From: Mycobacteroides chelonae
GTDB taxonomy: Bacteria; Actinomycetota; Actinomycetes; Mycobacteriales; Mycobacteriaceae
Assembly (NCBI RefSeq): GCF_016767715.1
Contig: NZ_CP050145.1
Coordinates: 1,116,001 to 1,180,000, forward strand
Length of the DNA stretch: 64,000 bases
Reading direction: 5' to 3'
This document shows, piece after piece, positions 45,397 to 55,843 of this stretch. Positions within the stretch are counted from its first letter, which is position 1, and the number at the start of each line of letters is the position of its first letter. The notes under the pieces were generated by a model. That model was not told the origin of the DNA. It searched no databases and was given only the letters and a program-made list of their open reading frames with translations. Made by a program: the position numbers and the translations under genes.

Positions 45397-48300
45397 ATGA
45401 CTGTGACTGCCCCGCCTCTCGCCGGGGTGATCCGGACAGCCTTGCGGGATCCCGCATTCGATGTTCTTGCCCCGGCCCTCGCCGCCAAGACCGGCCTTGA
45501 TCTGACGGCACCGTCGTGTGCCCGCCCATTTGTCGTCACCGGTATGGCCGATGCGAGCGATGCGCCTGTCCTGGTGGTGACGGCCACCAGCCGGGAAGCG
45601 CAAGATCTCGCCGCCGAGCTGCGCGACGTGTACGGCGACTCGGTCACCCTGCTGCCGTCGTGGGAGACACTTCCGCATGAACGCCTGTCACCCGGCGTCG
45701 ACACCGTGGGTGCACGATTGCAGGTGCTGCACCGGCTCGCCCATCCGGAGGATTCCCGGATGGGGCCTGCGCTGCGGGTGGTTGTCACGACGGTTCGCTC
45801 GCTGTTGCAGCCGATGTCGCCCGAATTGTTCGATGTGGAGCCGGTCGAGCTCACCGTGGGTGCCGAGTCGGAATTCGACGGGCTGACCGCCCGCCTGGTC
45901 GAGCTCGCATACACCCGGGTGGACATGGTGGCCGGCCGTGGCGAGTTCGCGGTGCGCGGCGGCATTCTCGACGTCTTCAGTCCCACCGCAGACCATCCGG
46001 TGCGTGTGGAGTTCTGGGGCGACGAGGTCAGCGAGATGCGCTACTTCTCCGTTGCCGATCAGCGGTCCATCCCGGAGCTGCAGGTCACCTCCGTGCTGGC
46101 GATGCCCTGTCGCGAACTGCTCCTCACCGAGCAGGTGCGCACGCGTGCGGCCGAGCTCGCGGCGGCGGCCGGAGATTCCGGTAGTACCGAGAGCGAGCAC
46201 CGGCTCGGCACCGGGCTGGGGGAGATGCTGGCCAAGCTGGCCGACGGAATCTGTGTCGATGGAATGGAATCGCTACTGCCCGTCCTGCATTCGGGTGAGC
46301 TGACCATACTGGTGGACCATCTGCCCGAGGGCACTCCCGTGCTGATCTGCGATCCCGAGAAGGTGCGCACCCGGGCGGCGGATCTGGAGCGCACCGGCCG
46401 GGAGTTCCTGGAGGCATCCTGGTCGGTCGCGGCGATCGGCGCCGATGCACCAATCGATGTTGCCGCGCTGGCGGATTCGGGATTTCGGGAGCTTGATGAC
46501 GTCAAGCACGCGGCAGATGAGACCGGGCATCCGTGGTGGTCACTGAGCCCGCTGAGTATGGGCGACGATCAGGCGATCGATCTCGCGGTACGGCCATCGC
46601 CCTCCTCGCGCGGACACAAGGAGGGTGCGGCGGAGATCTTCGCGATGCTGCGCGCCCACGTGATGACCGGCGGGCGGGCTGTGGTGGTGGCCGCCGGTGC
46701 GGGCACCACGCACCGGATCATCGAGCAGCTGGCCGAAACAGAAACGCCGGCAAAGCTGTTGGATCCCGGGGCGGAGCCCGTTGAGGGCATTGTCGGTGTG
46801 CTGCGTGGTCACCTCACCGACGGTGTGGTGCTCGCGGGGGCCAACATCGTCATCGTCACCGAGACAGACCTCACCGGCAGCCGAGTCGCTGCCACCGATG
46901 GCAAGCGGTTACCCGCCAAGCGTCGCAACCAGGTTGACCCGCTGGCCCTCGCGGCCGGCGATCTCGTTGTGCATGATCAGCACGGCATCGGGCGATTTGT
47001 GGAGATGGTGGAACGCACCGTCGGTGGGGCGCGCCGCGAGTATCTGGTGCTGGAATACGCGTCCGGTAAGCGTGGCGCCGCCGCCGGTGGACAGAGCGAC
47101 CGCCTGTACGTGCCGATGGACTCCCTCGATCAGCTGTCCCGGTATGTCGGTGGCGAATCTCCCGGCCTGAGCCGTCTCGGCGGCAGCGACTGGGCTAATA
47201 CGAAGACCAAGGCGCGCAAGGCTGTTCGTGAGATCGCCGGTGAGCTTGTGGCGTTGTATGCGGCGCGTCAGGCCGCGCCCGGACATGCCTTCGCGCCGGA
47301 TACTCCGTGGCAGCGGGAGATGGAAGACGCCTTCGGGTTTGTCGAGACGGTCGATCAGCTGACCGCCATCACCGAGGTGAAATCCGATATGGAGAAGCCG
47401 GTTCCGATGGACCGGGTGGTGTGCGGTGACGTGGGCTACGGCAAGACCGAGATCGCGGTTCGGGCGGCGTTCAAGGCTGTTCAGGACGGTAAGCAGGTCG
47501 CCGTGCTGGTACCCACGACGCTGCTGGCCGATCAGCATCTGCAGACCTTCACCAATCGCACCGCGGGATTCCCGGTGAAGGTGGCCGGCCTGTCGCGGTT
47601 CACCGATCCGGCCACCTCGAAGCTGGTCATCGAGGGAATGGCCGCTGGCTCAGTCGATATCGTCATCGGCACACACCGGCTGCTGCAGACCGCGGTGCGG
47701 TGGAAGGACCTCGGTCTGGTGATCGTCGACGAAGAGCAGCGATTCGGCGTCGAACACAAGGAACACATCAAGGCGCTGCGCACCCATGTCGACGTTCTGA
47801 CCATGAGCGCCACCCCGATTCCACGCACCCTGGAGATGAGTCTGGCGGGCATCCGGGAGATGTCGACCATCCTGACTCCACCCGAAGAGCGTTACCCCGT
47901 GCTCACCTACGTCGGTCCGCATGACGACAAACAGGTGGCGGCCGCCTTGCGACGCGAGCTGTTGCGCGATGGTCAGGCGTTCTATGTGCACAACCGGGTG
48001 AGCTCCATCGATCGGGCGGCCGCGCGGATACGTGATCTGGTTCCTGAGGCCAGAGTTGTTGTGGCACACGGTCAAATGCCCGAGGAATTGCTGGAGCGCA
48101 CCGTCGAGGGGTTCTGGAACCGCGAATACGACATCCTGGTGTGCACCACCATCATCGAGACGGGGCTGGACATCTCCAACGCCAACACCCTGATCGTGGA
48201 GCGGGCGGATATCTTCGGGCTATCGCAGCTGCACCAGCTGCGCGGACGCGTCGGCCGCAGCCGCGAGCGCGGTTACGCATATTTCCTGTATTCGCCCGAG

Positions 48301-49050
48301 GTGCCGCTGACCGAGACCGCATACGACAGGCTCTCGACTATCGCGCAGAACAACGATCTGGGTGCCGGCATGGCGGTGGCCATGAAGGATCTGGAGATCC
48401 GGGGCGCGGGCAATGTGCTCGGCGTCGAGCAGTCCGGCCACGTCGCCGGGGTGGGTTTCGACCTGTACGTCCGGCTCGTCGGCGAGGCTGTCGAGGCGTA
48501 TCGCGCGGCGGCCGATGGCAAGACGGTGCAGACCGCCGAGGAGCCCAAGGAGGTGCGTATCGATCTACCGGTCGATGCGCACCTGCCCACCGACTACATC
48601 GGCAGCGATCGGTTGCGCCTTGAGGCATACCGCAGGCTGGCGGCGGCCGGGGACGCCGCGCAGATCGGCGCGGCGGTCGAGGAGCTCGTCGACCGGTACG
48701 GTCCGCTGCCGCTTCCGGTGCAGCGACTGGTCGCGGTGGCCTCGCTGCGTTTGCTGTGTCGTGAGATGGAAATCACCGATCTTTCGGTGGTCGGTACCAA
48801 CATCCGAATACAGCCGTTGCCACTTCTGGATTCGGCGCAATTGCGGCTCAAGCGTTTGCACCCGGCCGCGCAATATCGCGCGACGACTTCCGTTGTGCAG
48901 GTGCCTATCCCGCGTGCCGGCGACGGGGGTGTGGGCTCGGAGCGCATCCGCGACCTGGAGCTGGTGCACATGATTGTCGATCTGCTGCTGGCGTTGTCGG
49001 GGCGCCCCGCGGGCAGTGTTGATATAACACCAGTGGAGGTGAGCAAATGA
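45397..49050 (+). CDS. mfd: Transcription-repair coupling factor
   Basis: 1217 residues, full length. Order: UvrB-like N-terminal domains, a CarD-like RNA-polymerase-interaction domain ([23 protein letters not shown], about residue 525), an SF2 translocase with Walker [17 protein letters not shown] (about 673), DEEQ box [28 protein letters not shown] and the TRG motif region, and a C-terminal TRCF domain. Mfd pushes stalled RNA polymerase off DNA and recruits UvrA. The next gene, mazG, overlaps by 4 bases. Confidence 0.97.
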   Translation: MTVTAPPLAGVIRTALRDPAFDVLAPALAAKTGLDLTAPSCARPFVVTGMADASDAPVLVVTATSREAQDLAAELRDVYGDSVTLLPSWETLPHERLSPGVDTVGARLQVLHRLAHPEDSRMGPALRVVVTTVRSLLQPMSPELFDVEPVELTVGAESEFDGLTARLVELAYTRVDMVAGRGEFAVRGGILDVFSPTADHPVRVEFWGDEVSEMRYFSVADQRSIPELQVTSVLAMPCRELLLTEQVRTRAAELAAAAGDSGSTESEHRLGTGLGEMLAKLADGICVDGMESLLPVLHSGELTILVDHLPEGTPVLICDPEKVRTRAADLERTGREFLEASWSVAAIGADAPIDVAALADSGFRELDDVKHAADETGHPWWSLSPLSMGDDQAIDLAVRPSPSSRGHKEGAAEIFAMLRAHVMTGGRAVVVAAGAGTTHRIIEQLAETETPAKLLDPGAEPVEGIVGVLRGHLTDGVVLAGANIVIVTETDLTGSRVAATDGKRLPAKRRNQVDPLALAAGDLVVHDQHGIGRFVEMVERTVGGARREYLVLEYASGKRGAAAGGQSDRLYVPMDSLDQLSRYVGGESPGLSRLGGSDWANTKTKARKAVREIAGELVALYAARQAAPGHAFAPDTPWQREMEDAFGFVETVDQLTAITEVKSDMEKPVPMDRVVCGDVGYGKTEIAVRAAFKAVQDGKQVAVLVPTTLLADQHLQTFTNRTAGFPVKVAGLSRFTDPATSKLVIEGMAAGSVDIVIGTHRLLQTAVRWKDLGLVIVDEEQRFGVEHKEHIKALRTHVDVLTMSATPIPRTLEMSLAGIREMSTILTPPEERYPVLTYVGPHDDKQVAAALRRELLRDGQAFYVHNRVSSIDRAAARIRDLVPEARVVVAHGQMPEELLERTVEGFWNREYDILVCTTIIETGLDISNANTLIVERADIFGLSQLHQLRGRVGRSRERGYAYFLYSPEVPLTETAYDRLSTIAQNNDLGAGMAVAMKDLEIRGAGNVLGVEQSGHVAGVGFDLYVRLVGEAVEAYRAAADGKTVQTAEEPKEVRIDLPVDAHLPTDYIGSDRLRLEAYRRLAAAGDAAQIGAAVEELVDRYGPLPLPVQRLVAVASLRLLCREMEITDLSVVGTNIRIQPLPLLDSAQLRLKRLHPAAQYRATTSVVQVPIPRAGDGGVGSERIRDLELVHMIVDLLLALSGRPAGSVDITPVEVSK

Positions 49051-50036
49051 CCGTCATCCTTGTGGACCCGCGCCATCCGTCGATGGTGCCGGTCGAGGCC
49101 GTCGGTTTGCTCGCCGGTGACCTGCAGTACACCGAAGAGCTTCCCGTCCGGCTGGCGTGGTCGCTGTCGACCGCACGTCCGGTGTACATCGGTGAGGACG
49201 CCCCGGCGCTGTTGTCCTCGGACCGCAACCATCCGGAGGTGAAGGCGCGGATCGCGGCCGGGGCCACGGTCATCGCACCGCCGGTGCGGCAGGGCGAGAA
49301 GCTCATCGACGCGGTGGCGGTAATGGACAGGCTGCGCACGAACGGCCCGTGGGAGGGCACCCAGACTCACGATTCGCTGCGGCGATACCTGCTTGAAGAG
49401 ACCTACGAGCTGTTCGACGCGGTGCGTACCGGTGACGTCGACGAGCTTCGTGAAGAGCTGGGGGACGTACTGCTGCAGGTGCTTTTCCACGCCCGCATTG
49501 CCGAGGATGCCCCGGAGCATCCCTTCAACATCGACGATGTCGCCGAGGCGCTGCTGAAAAAGTTGGGCAACCGCATTCCGGTGATCCTCGGCGCCGGTGG
49601 CGATTCCAGCTCGATCTCGCTGGAAGAGCAACTGGCGCAATGGGAAGAGCGTAAGGCACAGGAGAAGGATCGCGACTCGTGTCTGGACGGCGTGTCCAGC
49701 AGCCAGCCGGCCCTGGCACTCACGCAGAAAGTGCTCGGCCGGGTGACGGCCGCTGGTCTGCCCGCCGAGTTGATCCCGGCGCAGCTGCTTTCGGTGACCA
49801 TCGAACTGGATGGAGATGCCGAGAACCAGTTGCGTGCAGATGTTTTGGAATTCATGGATACCGTGCGTCGCGCCGAGAAGAGCATCCTGGCCGATCGCCG
49901 CGGTGAGGACACTGCCGCCGGGTTGGCGAGTGCCGATCTGCGTGATGTCGATGCCGGGGAGTGGCGCGAGCATTGGCTGAGGAATCCGGGTGAGGCTCCT
50001 GCCGACGATGCAGCCGAGGTAACCGCCGAGAGCTAG
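49047..50036 (+). CDS. mazG: MazG nucleoside triphosphate pyrophosphohydrolase
   Basis: 329 residues. An N-terminal region of about 95 residues is followed by the MazG domain: the [10 protein letters not shown] and [19 protein letters not shown] helices carry the Mg-binding Glu/Asp (EExxE...ExxD). The enzyme hydrolyses dNTPs and oxidised nucleotides to monophosphates, protecting against oxidative stress. The ATG overlaps the mfd stop by 4 bases, as in M. tuberculosis, where mazG follows mfd. The C-terminal part ends in a variable Glu/Ala tail. Confidence 0.94.
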   Translation: MTVILVDPRHPSMVPVEAVGLLAGDLQYTEELPVRLAWSLSTARPVYIGEDAPALLSSDRNHPEVKARIAAGATVIAPPVRQGEKLIDAVAVMDRLRTNGPWEGTQTHDSLRRYLLEETYELFDAVRTGDVDELREELGDVLLQVLFHARIAEDAPEHPFNIDDVAEALLKKLGNRIPVILGAGGDSSSISLEEQLAQWEERKAQEKDRDSCLDGVSSSQPALALTQKVLGRVTAAGLPAELIPAQLLSVTIELDGDAENQLRADVLEFMDTVRRAEKSILADRRGEDTAAGLASADLRDVDAGEWREHWLRNPGEAPADDAAEVTAES

Positions 50037-50097
50037 GGGCGTAGCCAGGAAAACCGTGCGGCGGGACTTTGCGCCCGGTCTCGTAGGACCATGGTCC

Positions 50098-50119
50098 GCA
50101 CAGCATTTGCACAGCATTT
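50098..50119 (+). repeat. Tandem 11-bp direct repeat before the fused efe gene
   Basis: GCACAGCATTT is present twice in tandem (50098-50108 and 50109-50119), running directly into the iron box at 50118. It may be part of the promoter or operator region. Confidence 0.7.
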
Positions 50120-50136
50120 AGGTACGCCATACCTTA
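50118..50136 (+). promoter_or_regulatory. IdeR-like iron box before the fused efeUO gene
   Basis: TTAGGTACGCCATACCTTA keeps the IdeR half-sites AGGT and ACCT at the right spacing in a nearly symmetric 19-mer. It lies 8 bases before the chosen GTG start at 50145 and inside the longer open frame, which argues against translation starting at 50091. Confidence 0.7.
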
Positions 50137-50144
50137 TCTACGTG

Positions 50145-52196
50145 GTGTTATCGGATGCGGTCCCCAATCTGTTGATTGGCCTGAGAGAGGGTCTCGAAGC
50201 AGGACTTGTGGTGAGCATCCTGCTTGCCGCTGTCCATCGTTCACCGCTGGCGGCCAACGGGCGCCGGGCCACGGCGCCGGTGTGGCGGGGCGTGCTCGGG
50301 GCGCTCTCGGTATCGGCCAGCTTCGCGGCGGTACTCACCTCCACGACCAGCTCGCTGGGCGCTACCGGCCAGGACGTGGTGGGCGGCGTGCTCAGCATCC
50401 TGGCCGTCGGGTTGGTCACCGCGATGATCTTCTGGATGTCGCGCACCGCCGCCAGCCTCTCCGGTGAGCTGTCCGGGAAGGTGGAGCACGCGCTCACCCT
50501 CGGTGCGGGCGCGCTGGCCCTGACGGCGTTCTTGGCGGTCGCCCGCGAGGGATTAGAGACCACGCTGTTCTTCTGGACCGCGGCCAAGGCGGCGGGGGAG
50601 ACCACCGGACCGGTGATCGGTGGCGCCCTCGGGCTGGCGATCGCGGTGACGTTGTGCTGGCTGCTGTATCGCCGCGCGGTGAAGCTCAATCTCAAAGTGT
50701 TCTTCACCCGTACGGCGGTCGTGCTCATTGTGATCGCCGCCGGAATTCTGGCGTACGGCATCGGGGATCTACAGACCGCGGGCTGGTTGCCCGGGCGGAC
50801 CTGGTACGCCTTCGATCTGAGTCAGCGCATCTCCGCGGACTCCTGGTGGGTCACCATCGTCACCGGCATCACCCAGCTCACCCCGCGGATGACCGTGCTG
50901 CAGGCGGTGGCCTGGGCTGGATACCTGATACTGGTGATACCCCCGTTCTTGCGGGTATCACGTGAAAATCATTCGCCCACTGGCCCATCCGATCCCGACG
51001 AGGAACCCTCGGCCTTCGCGCGCGTGATCGGCCAGCGCCCCTTCGCGGTTGCCGCGACCATCGTGGTGGTGCCGGTGCTCGTGGCAGCCGCGGTGATTGC
51101 GATTCTGCCGTCCGCCAACCGTGATGCCGATACGCAGGTCACCGTGACGGCCAGCGGTTGCGCCGACGACTGGACGTCCGCGGGTACCGGCCTGCAGACG
51201 TTCTCTGTCGTCAACAAGTCGGGCAAGACCGGTGAGATCAACCTCGTGGACGGCAACAACGGTGTGGTCGCCGAGATCGAGACCCTCGGCCCGTCCACCA
51301 GCGCCACGCTCACCGCGACGCTCTCGGACGGGACGTACAAGTTCGCGTGCCTGATGGCCGGAGAGCCCGCCAGATACTCCGCATCTCAACAAGTCCGGGG
51401 CAAGGCCGACCCCGGGGCGCCGCAGCCGGTGGTCAGGGTGACCGAGGACGATCTCAAGCCGCCGATGCAGGCCTACCAGCGTTACGCCGACAATCTCCTG
51501 GCGGTGCTGGGTACCCAAGCGCGCGCACTTCGTGCTGACCTTGCCGCGGGCAATATCGAAGCGGCGAAGAAGGATTGGCTGCCGGCGATTCTGACCTGGA
51601 ATCGAATCGGTGCGGCGTACGGCAGTTTCAAGGACTACGGGGACGCCATCGCCGGGTTGCCGCATGGGCTCCCCGACGGAGTGCACGATCCCGATTTCAA
51701 GGGCTTACGCCGCCTGGAGTACGGGTTGTGGCACGGGCAACCCGCGCCGGTGCTGGTGCCGGTGGCAGACGAATTGGTCTCGACCATCGACAAGCTGCGT
51801 GCCAACTTGGCGGACGTGATGACCGAGCCGGCCGACCAGACGAAACGCCCACACGAAATCCTCGAGGACACCTTGCGATTCCAGCTCATGGGCTACACGA
51901 ACCAGGGGGCGGGAACCGAGTACGCGGAGGCAGCGGCGGCGGTCGAAGCCACCCGCGCGGTGCTGGGCCAGTTCTCGGTGCTGATCAATCCCCGTGCGCC
52001 GAAGTTATTGGCAGAGAGTAACTCCCAGCTCGATATCCTTGACGCCGCACTCAAGGCGACGCAGCAGGGTGGACAGTGGCGTCCGCTCGAGCAGGTGCCG
52101 CTGGCCGGCCGCCAGGCGGTGGATGCCGCGCTGGGGCAGGTGCTCGAGACGCTCGCCTCGGTGCCGCTGCTCATCGAACTTCCGCCGAGCCGATGA
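50145..52196 (+). CDS. efeU: Fused EfeU-EfeO iron transporter
   Basis: 683 residues from GTG 50145 (GTG 50142 is an alternative; the frame also runs back to 50091 but across the iron box). Residues 1-265 are an FTR1/EfeU permease with two REGLE motifs (GLREGLEAGLVV and AREGLETTLFF) in different helices. A second membrane segment near 300 anchors an EfeO-like part: a cupredoxin domain (VTVTASGCADDW...) and a peptidase M75 domain. The M75 HxxE motif reads RRLEYGLWHG, so the His is replaced by Arg. EfeUO imports ferrous iron. It is followed by a Dyp peroxidase gene. Confidence 0.88.
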   Translation: MLSDAVPNLLIGLREGLEAGLVVSILLAAVHRSPLAANGRRATAPVWRGVLGALSVSASFAAVLTSTTSSLGATGQDVVGGVLSILAVGLVTAMIFWMSRTAASLSGELSGKVEHALTLGAGALALTAFLAVAREGLETTLFFWTAAKAAGETTGPVIGGALGLAIAVTLCWLLYRRAVKLNLKVFFTRTAVVLIVIAAGILAYGIGDLQTAGWLPGRTWYAFDLSQRISADSWWVTIVTGITQLTPRMTVLQAVAWAGYLILVIPPFLRVSRENHSPTGPSDPDEEPSAFARVIGQRPFAVAATIVVVPVLVAAAVIAILPSANRDADTQVTVTASGCADDWTSAGTGLQTFSVVNKSGKTGEINLVDGNNGVVAEIETLGPSTSATLTATLSDGTYKFACLMAGEPARYSASQQVRGKADPGAPQPVVRVTEDDLKPPMQAYQRYADNLLAVLGTQARALRADLAAGNIEAAKKDWLPAILTWNRIGAAYGSFKDYGDAIAGLPHGLPDGVHDPDFKGLRRLEYGLWHGQPAPVLVPVADELVSTIDKLRANLADVMTEPADQTKRPHEILEDTLRFQLMGYTNQGAGTEYAEAAAAVEATRAVLGQFSVLINPRAPKLLAESNSQLDILDAALKATQQGGQWRPLEQVPLAGRQAVDAALGQVLETLASVPLLIELPPSR

Positions 52197-52198
52197 CC

Positions 52199-52205
52199 AA
52201 GGAGG
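52199..52205 (+). promoter_or_regulatory. Ribosome binding site deciding the first efeB start
   Basis: AAGGAGG, eight bases before ATG 52214. It favours this start over ATG 52193, which overlaps the stop of the fused gene and would place seven extra residues before the twin-arginine signal. Confidence 0.65.
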
Positions 52206-52213
52206 CGCGCAAT

Positions 52214-53440
52214 ATGGATGTCAACCGCAGGAACTTCCTTCGCGGCGCGGCCATCGGGGCCGCAGGCACGGCCGTCACGGGTGCGGTGCTGGCGCACGGT
52301 GCCGAGGTCGACGCGAACGCGGCGGCAGTGGCCGCGCCCCCGAATCGGTACCCATTCCACGGGGCCAAGCAGTCGGGAATCCTCACCCCGGTGCCCGCAG
52401 AGAAGCAGAACTTCGCCTGCCACGTGGCATTCGATGTGACATCGAAGAACAGGGATGCGCTGGCTGGGGCCTTCAAGAAGTTGACCGAGCGGGCGCGGTT
52501 CCTTTGTACCGGCGGCACCCCGCCCGAGCTGGGGGTGGGGCAACCGCCGGCGGATAGCGAGGTGGTTGGGCCCGTGGTCGAGGCCGACGGCCTCACCGTC
52601 ACAGTGGCAGTCGGGTCCAGCCTGTTCGATAGCCGATTCGGGCTGACCGACCGCAAGCCCGCCAAGCTCAAACCAATGACGGTATTTCCCAACGACTTTC
52701 CCGATGCGGCCTGGACACACGGTGATCTGCTGGTTCAGCTGTGCGCCCACAATCCGGATACCGTGCATCACGCACTGCGCGATATCACCCGCGCGGTGCG
52801 GGGCGATCTGCAGATGCGCTGGCGGATTGAGGGGTACAACTCGCCCCCACGCCCGTCCGGAACGGGCCGAAACCTCTTGGGGTTCAAGGATGGCACTGCC
52901 AACCCGGTGTCCAACGATGCCGAAAAGCTGATCTGGGTCGGCGATGGCGAACCCGCCTGGACCGCAGATGGCACCTACATGGTGGTACGCCTCATCCGGA
53001 TGCTCGTCGAGTTCTGGGATCGGGTTTCCATCAATGAGCAGGAGCGGATGTTCGGTCGACGTCGCGACAGCGGCGCACCGTTGGACGGGAACAACGAGTT
53101 CGATAACCCCAACTACACGACTGATCCCGAAGGCCAGACCATTCCGCTGGATGCGCATATCCGGCTGGCCAACCCGCGCACCGCGGAAACTGACAACCAG
53201 CGGCTGGTCCGGCGTTCCTACAACTACGACCTGGGCGTGGAACCGAACGGGAACATGCAGTCGGGACATGTCTTCGTCTGTTTCCAGCAGGACCTCGAGC
53301 GCCAGTTCGAAACCGTGCAGAACCGGTTGAACGACGAGCCGCTCGTGGACTATGTGCAGCCGTTCGGGGGCGGATACTTCTTCGCGCTGCCGGGCGTCGC
53401 CGACGAGAACGACTGGTACGGCAGGACCTTGCTCAGCTAG
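52214..53440 (+). CDS. efeB: EfeB-type Dyp haem peroxidase (plus-strand system)
   Basis: 408 residues from ATG 52214. A twin-arginine signal (MDVNRRNFLRGAAIGAAG) sends the folded haem protein across the membrane. The Dyp motif GxxDG is in NLLGFKDGTANPV, and the proximal haem His is in PLDAHIRLANP; the distal Arg lies in VRLIRMLVEFWDR. EfeB oxidises Fe(II) or removes iron from haem for EfeU/EfeO. It follows the fused efeUO gene by 17 bases and ends overlapping the second efeB, on the other strand, by 4 bases. Confidence 0.9.
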   Translation: MDVNRRNFLRGAAIGAAGTAVTGAVLAHGAEVDANAAAVAAPPNRYPFHGAKQSGILTPVPAEKQNFACHVAFDVTSKNRDALAGAFKKLTERARFLCTGGTPPELGVGQPPADSEVVGPVVEADGLTVTVAVGSSLFDSRFGLTDRKPAKLKPMTVFPNDFPDAAWTHGDLLVQLCAHNPDTVHHALRDITRAVRGDLQMRWRIEGYNSPPRPSGTGRNLLGFKDGTANPVSNDAEKLIWVGDGEPAWTADGTYMVVRLIRMLVEFWDRVSINEQERMFGRRRDSGAPLDGNNEFDNPNYTTDPEGQTIPLDAHIRLANPRTAETDNQRLVRRSYNYDLGVEPNGNMQSGHVFVCFQQDLERQFETVQNRLNDEPLVDYVQPFGGGYFFALPGVADENDWYGRTLLS

Positions 53441-54708
53441 CCGAAGAGCGCCTGGCCCCAGTACTCCTTGGGGCCCAGGCCCGGTGGACAGGCGAAGATC
53501 GCCGAACCGGTGTGCAGGATGTATTCGTTGAGGGCGTCCTCGGTGGCCAGCTTGCGCTGCATCGGGATGAACTGCGATTGCGGATTGCGCACGAAGGCGA
53601 TGAAGAACAGCCCCGCGTCCAAATGCCCGAACCCGTCCGACCCATCGGTGAAGTTGTAACCGCGGCGCAGGATCTCGATACCGCCCAGTTCTTCGGCGGA
53701 GGCCAGTCGCACGTGCGCGTCCACATCCAGCAGCGGTTCCCCGTCGGATTTCTTGCCGGTGAAGTCGATGGCCGCGAACTCGTCGCTCTGGCCGATCGGC
53801 GCACCCGATCCCTTGGAGCGCCCGATGACTCGTTCCTGCTCGTTGAGTACGGTACGGTCCCAGCTCTCGATCAGCATCCGGATGCGCCGCGCCACCAGGT
53901 AGGTGCCGCCGGTCATCCATTCGGGGTTGTCGCCCTTGGCCACCCAGACGCTGGTGTTGACCTTCCCGGTGTCTTCGGCCTTGATGTTGCGGGTGCCGTC
54001 CTTGAAACCGAACAGGTTTCGCGGCGTCACCTGCGACCGGCTGGTCGAGGAGGTGCGGCCGAATCCCAGCTGCGACCACTTGACCGCGACGGTTCCGAAG
54101 CCCACCCGGGCCAGGTTGCGAATGGCATGCACCGCGACTTGCGGGTCGTCGGCGCAGGCCTGAATGCAGATGTCGCCGCCGCAGCGAGCAGGGTCCAGCT
54201 TCTCGTTGCGGAACTTCGGCAGTTCCTGCAGTGGCGCCGGTAGCTTGTCGGCGATGCCGAACCGGTCCACCCCGTCCTTACGGAAGAACGAAGGGCCGAA
54301 GCCGATCGTCAGGGTCAGTGCGGACGCGGCCAGGTCCAATGCCTCGCCTGTATCGGTCGGCGGGGCATAGGGATTGCCGTCGATCGCACCGCCCGGCGTG
54401 GTCTCCTCACCCTGGGACATCCGCTCGGCCATCTCGGTCCACTGACGCAGCATGGCCTGCACCTCGCCGCGGGTGGCGTTGGGCATCACGTCGAAGGCGC
54501 AAAAATGCATCCGGTCCTGCGCCGGGGTGGTGATCCCGGCCTGATGCTCGCCGCGGAACGGGACTTTGACGTTGTCCGGTCCGACGCTTGCCGCGCTTGC
54601 GCGGCCGCCCAGCACTCCCGCTCCCGCAGCGCCGGCCACGGCGGCGGTAACCCCCGCCGCGCCCAGCAGCTTGCGGCGGTTGAACCCGTTACCGTCCGGC
54701 GATGACAC
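53437..54708 (-). CDS. efeB: EfeB-type Dyp haem peroxidase (minus-strand system)
   Basis: 423 residues from GTG 54708, which lies within the end of efeO (20-base overlap). The twin-arginine signal is GFNRRKLLGAAGVTAAVAG. The GxxDG motif is in NLFGFKDGTRNIKAED, the proximal haem His in DVDAHVRLASAEE, with ILRRGYNF following. It differs clearly from the plus-strand EfeB (for example it has a CGGDICIQACADDPQVAVHA segment), so the two are old paralogues, not a recent duplicate. Third gene of the canonical efeU-efeO-efeB unit. Confidence 0.92.
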   Translation of the reverse strand: MSSPDGNGFNRRKLLGAAGVTAAVAGAAGAGVLGGRASAASVGPDNVKVPFRGEHQAGITTPAQDRMHFCAFDVMPNATRGEVQAMLRQWTEMAERMSQGEETTPGGAIDGNPYAPPTDTGEALDLAASALTLTIGFGPSFFRKDGVDRFGIADKLPAPLQELPKFRNEKLDPARCGGDICIQACADDPQVAVHAIRNLARVGFGTVAVKWSQLGFGRTSSTSRSQVTPRNLFGFKDGTRNIKAEDTGKVNTSVWVAKGDNPEWMTGGTYLVARRIRMLIESWDRTVLNEQERVIGRSKGSGAPIGQSDEFAAIDFTGKKSDGEPLLDVDAHVRLASAEELGGIEILRRGYNFTDGSDGFGHLDAGLFFIAFVRNPQSQFIPMQRKLATEDALNEYILHTGSAIFACPPGLGPKEYWGQALFG

Positions 54709-55843
54709 CCTGCACCTCGCTGACCTCCTTGGACAACGCGTCGATGGCATGTGCCAGCTCGATGCGCTGATCCTGGGTCACCGTGTCGTAGAAGACGAAT
54801 CCGTCACCCTTGCGGTACTTGCCCAGCAGGGTATCGACTTCCTTGAACCGCTTGTCGATCGCCTGTCCTAGTTCGGGTTTGCGCTCATCGAGGATGGGGC
54901 GCACGGTAGCGACCGCGTTCTGCGAGCCGTCCACGTTGGCCTGGAAGTCCCACAGATCGGTGTGGCTGAAGGCCTCTTCCTCGCCGGAGATCTTCGTCCT
55001 GGCCACCTCGTCGAGCAGCGTCTGCGCTCCGCCGGCGATCTTGGTGGTGTTGATGTCGAAGTCCTTGGCGCGCACGCCGTCCGAGAGCTCCTTGATGTCC
55101 TTGAGCAGCTGATCGGCGATGGCGTCGGTATCGGGCTGCAGGCCGGTCACCCACAGGTCCTTCTCCAGGCGGTGGTAGCCGGTCCACTTCTCGCCGGGCT
55201 GAAGGTCGGCTTCGCGCAAGTCGATTCGCGGGTCCAGGTCGTTGGGGAAGGCCTCGGCTACCGGCTCGATCCGCTCGTAGTACACGCGGCTGGTCGGGTA
55301 CTGGGCCTTGGCGGAGGCAATGTCCTTGGCCTTGACCGCCTCGACGAACTTGCCGGCGGATTCACTGAGGGCGTCCACCTGGCTGATCACGTAACCCCGG
55401 TAACGGTCCGTGGCGTCCTTGAACTTGCCCTCGGCGTCGAGCTTCACCGCGGCCCCGGTGATCGTGAAGTCGCCGCGAATGCCGTCACCGATCATGCCGG
55501 GCTTGCAGGCGGTTTGATACGTGCCGGGCTCGGTGAACTGCACGATGAGCTTGCGGTTGATGCCCGAGCCGATGTTCTCGACCTCACCGAGCGCGCGGTC
55601 GCCCTTGTCGTAGACGTAGAACTCGGTGACCTTCGACCCGTTGTTGGTCACCTTGAAAGTGACTGGGCCCGTGGTGGCTTCGGTCTTGGACACCTCGCAG
55701 CTGGTGTCGGTGGCGGTCACGGTGATCTCCTGACCAGCACCGGCGGCACCACTCTCGGCGGGCTCCTTGGGGGTGCAGGCCGCCAAGGTTGTACCGGTGG
55801 CCATCGCAAGCGCGGCGGCTACGTAGGCGAGTGATGGTTTCAT
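54689..55843 (-). CDS. efeO: EfeO iron-binding lipoprotein
   Basis: 384 residues. The N terminus MKPSLAYVAAALAMATGTTLAAC ends in a lipobox-type Cys (TTLAACTPK). A cupredoxin domain with TDTSCEVSK and YQTACKPGM occupies residues 35-130; a peptidase M75-type domain follows, with the intact HxxE motif in GYHRLEKDLW and HTDLWDFQANV. EfeO delivers iron to EfeU at the outer face of the membrane. Overlaps efeU by 4 bases and efeB by 20. Confidence 0.94.
   Translation of the reverse strand: MKPSLAYVAAALAMATGTTLAACTPKEPAESGAAGAGQEITVTATDTSCEVSKTEATTGPVTFKVTNNGSKVTEFYVYDKGDRALGEVENIGSGINRKLIVQFTEPGTYQTACKPGMIGDGIRGDFTITGAAVKLDAEGKFKDATDRYRGYVISQVDALSESAGKFVEAVKAKDIASAKAQYPTSRVYYERIEPVAEAFPNDLDPRIDLREADLQPGEKWTGYHRLEKDLWVTGLQPDTDAIADQLLKDIKELSDGVRAKDFDINTTKIAGGAQTLLDEVARTKISGEEEAFSHTDLWDFQANVDGSQNAVATVRPILDERKPELGQAIDKRFKEVDTLLGKYRKGDGFVFYDTVTQDQRIELAHAIDALSKEVSEVQGVIAGR

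Noticed and set aside
51893..54079. 728-residue minus-strand frame across the first efeB
   Set aside because: Shadow of the Dyp peroxidase and fused efe genes in high-GC DNA; no recognised domain.
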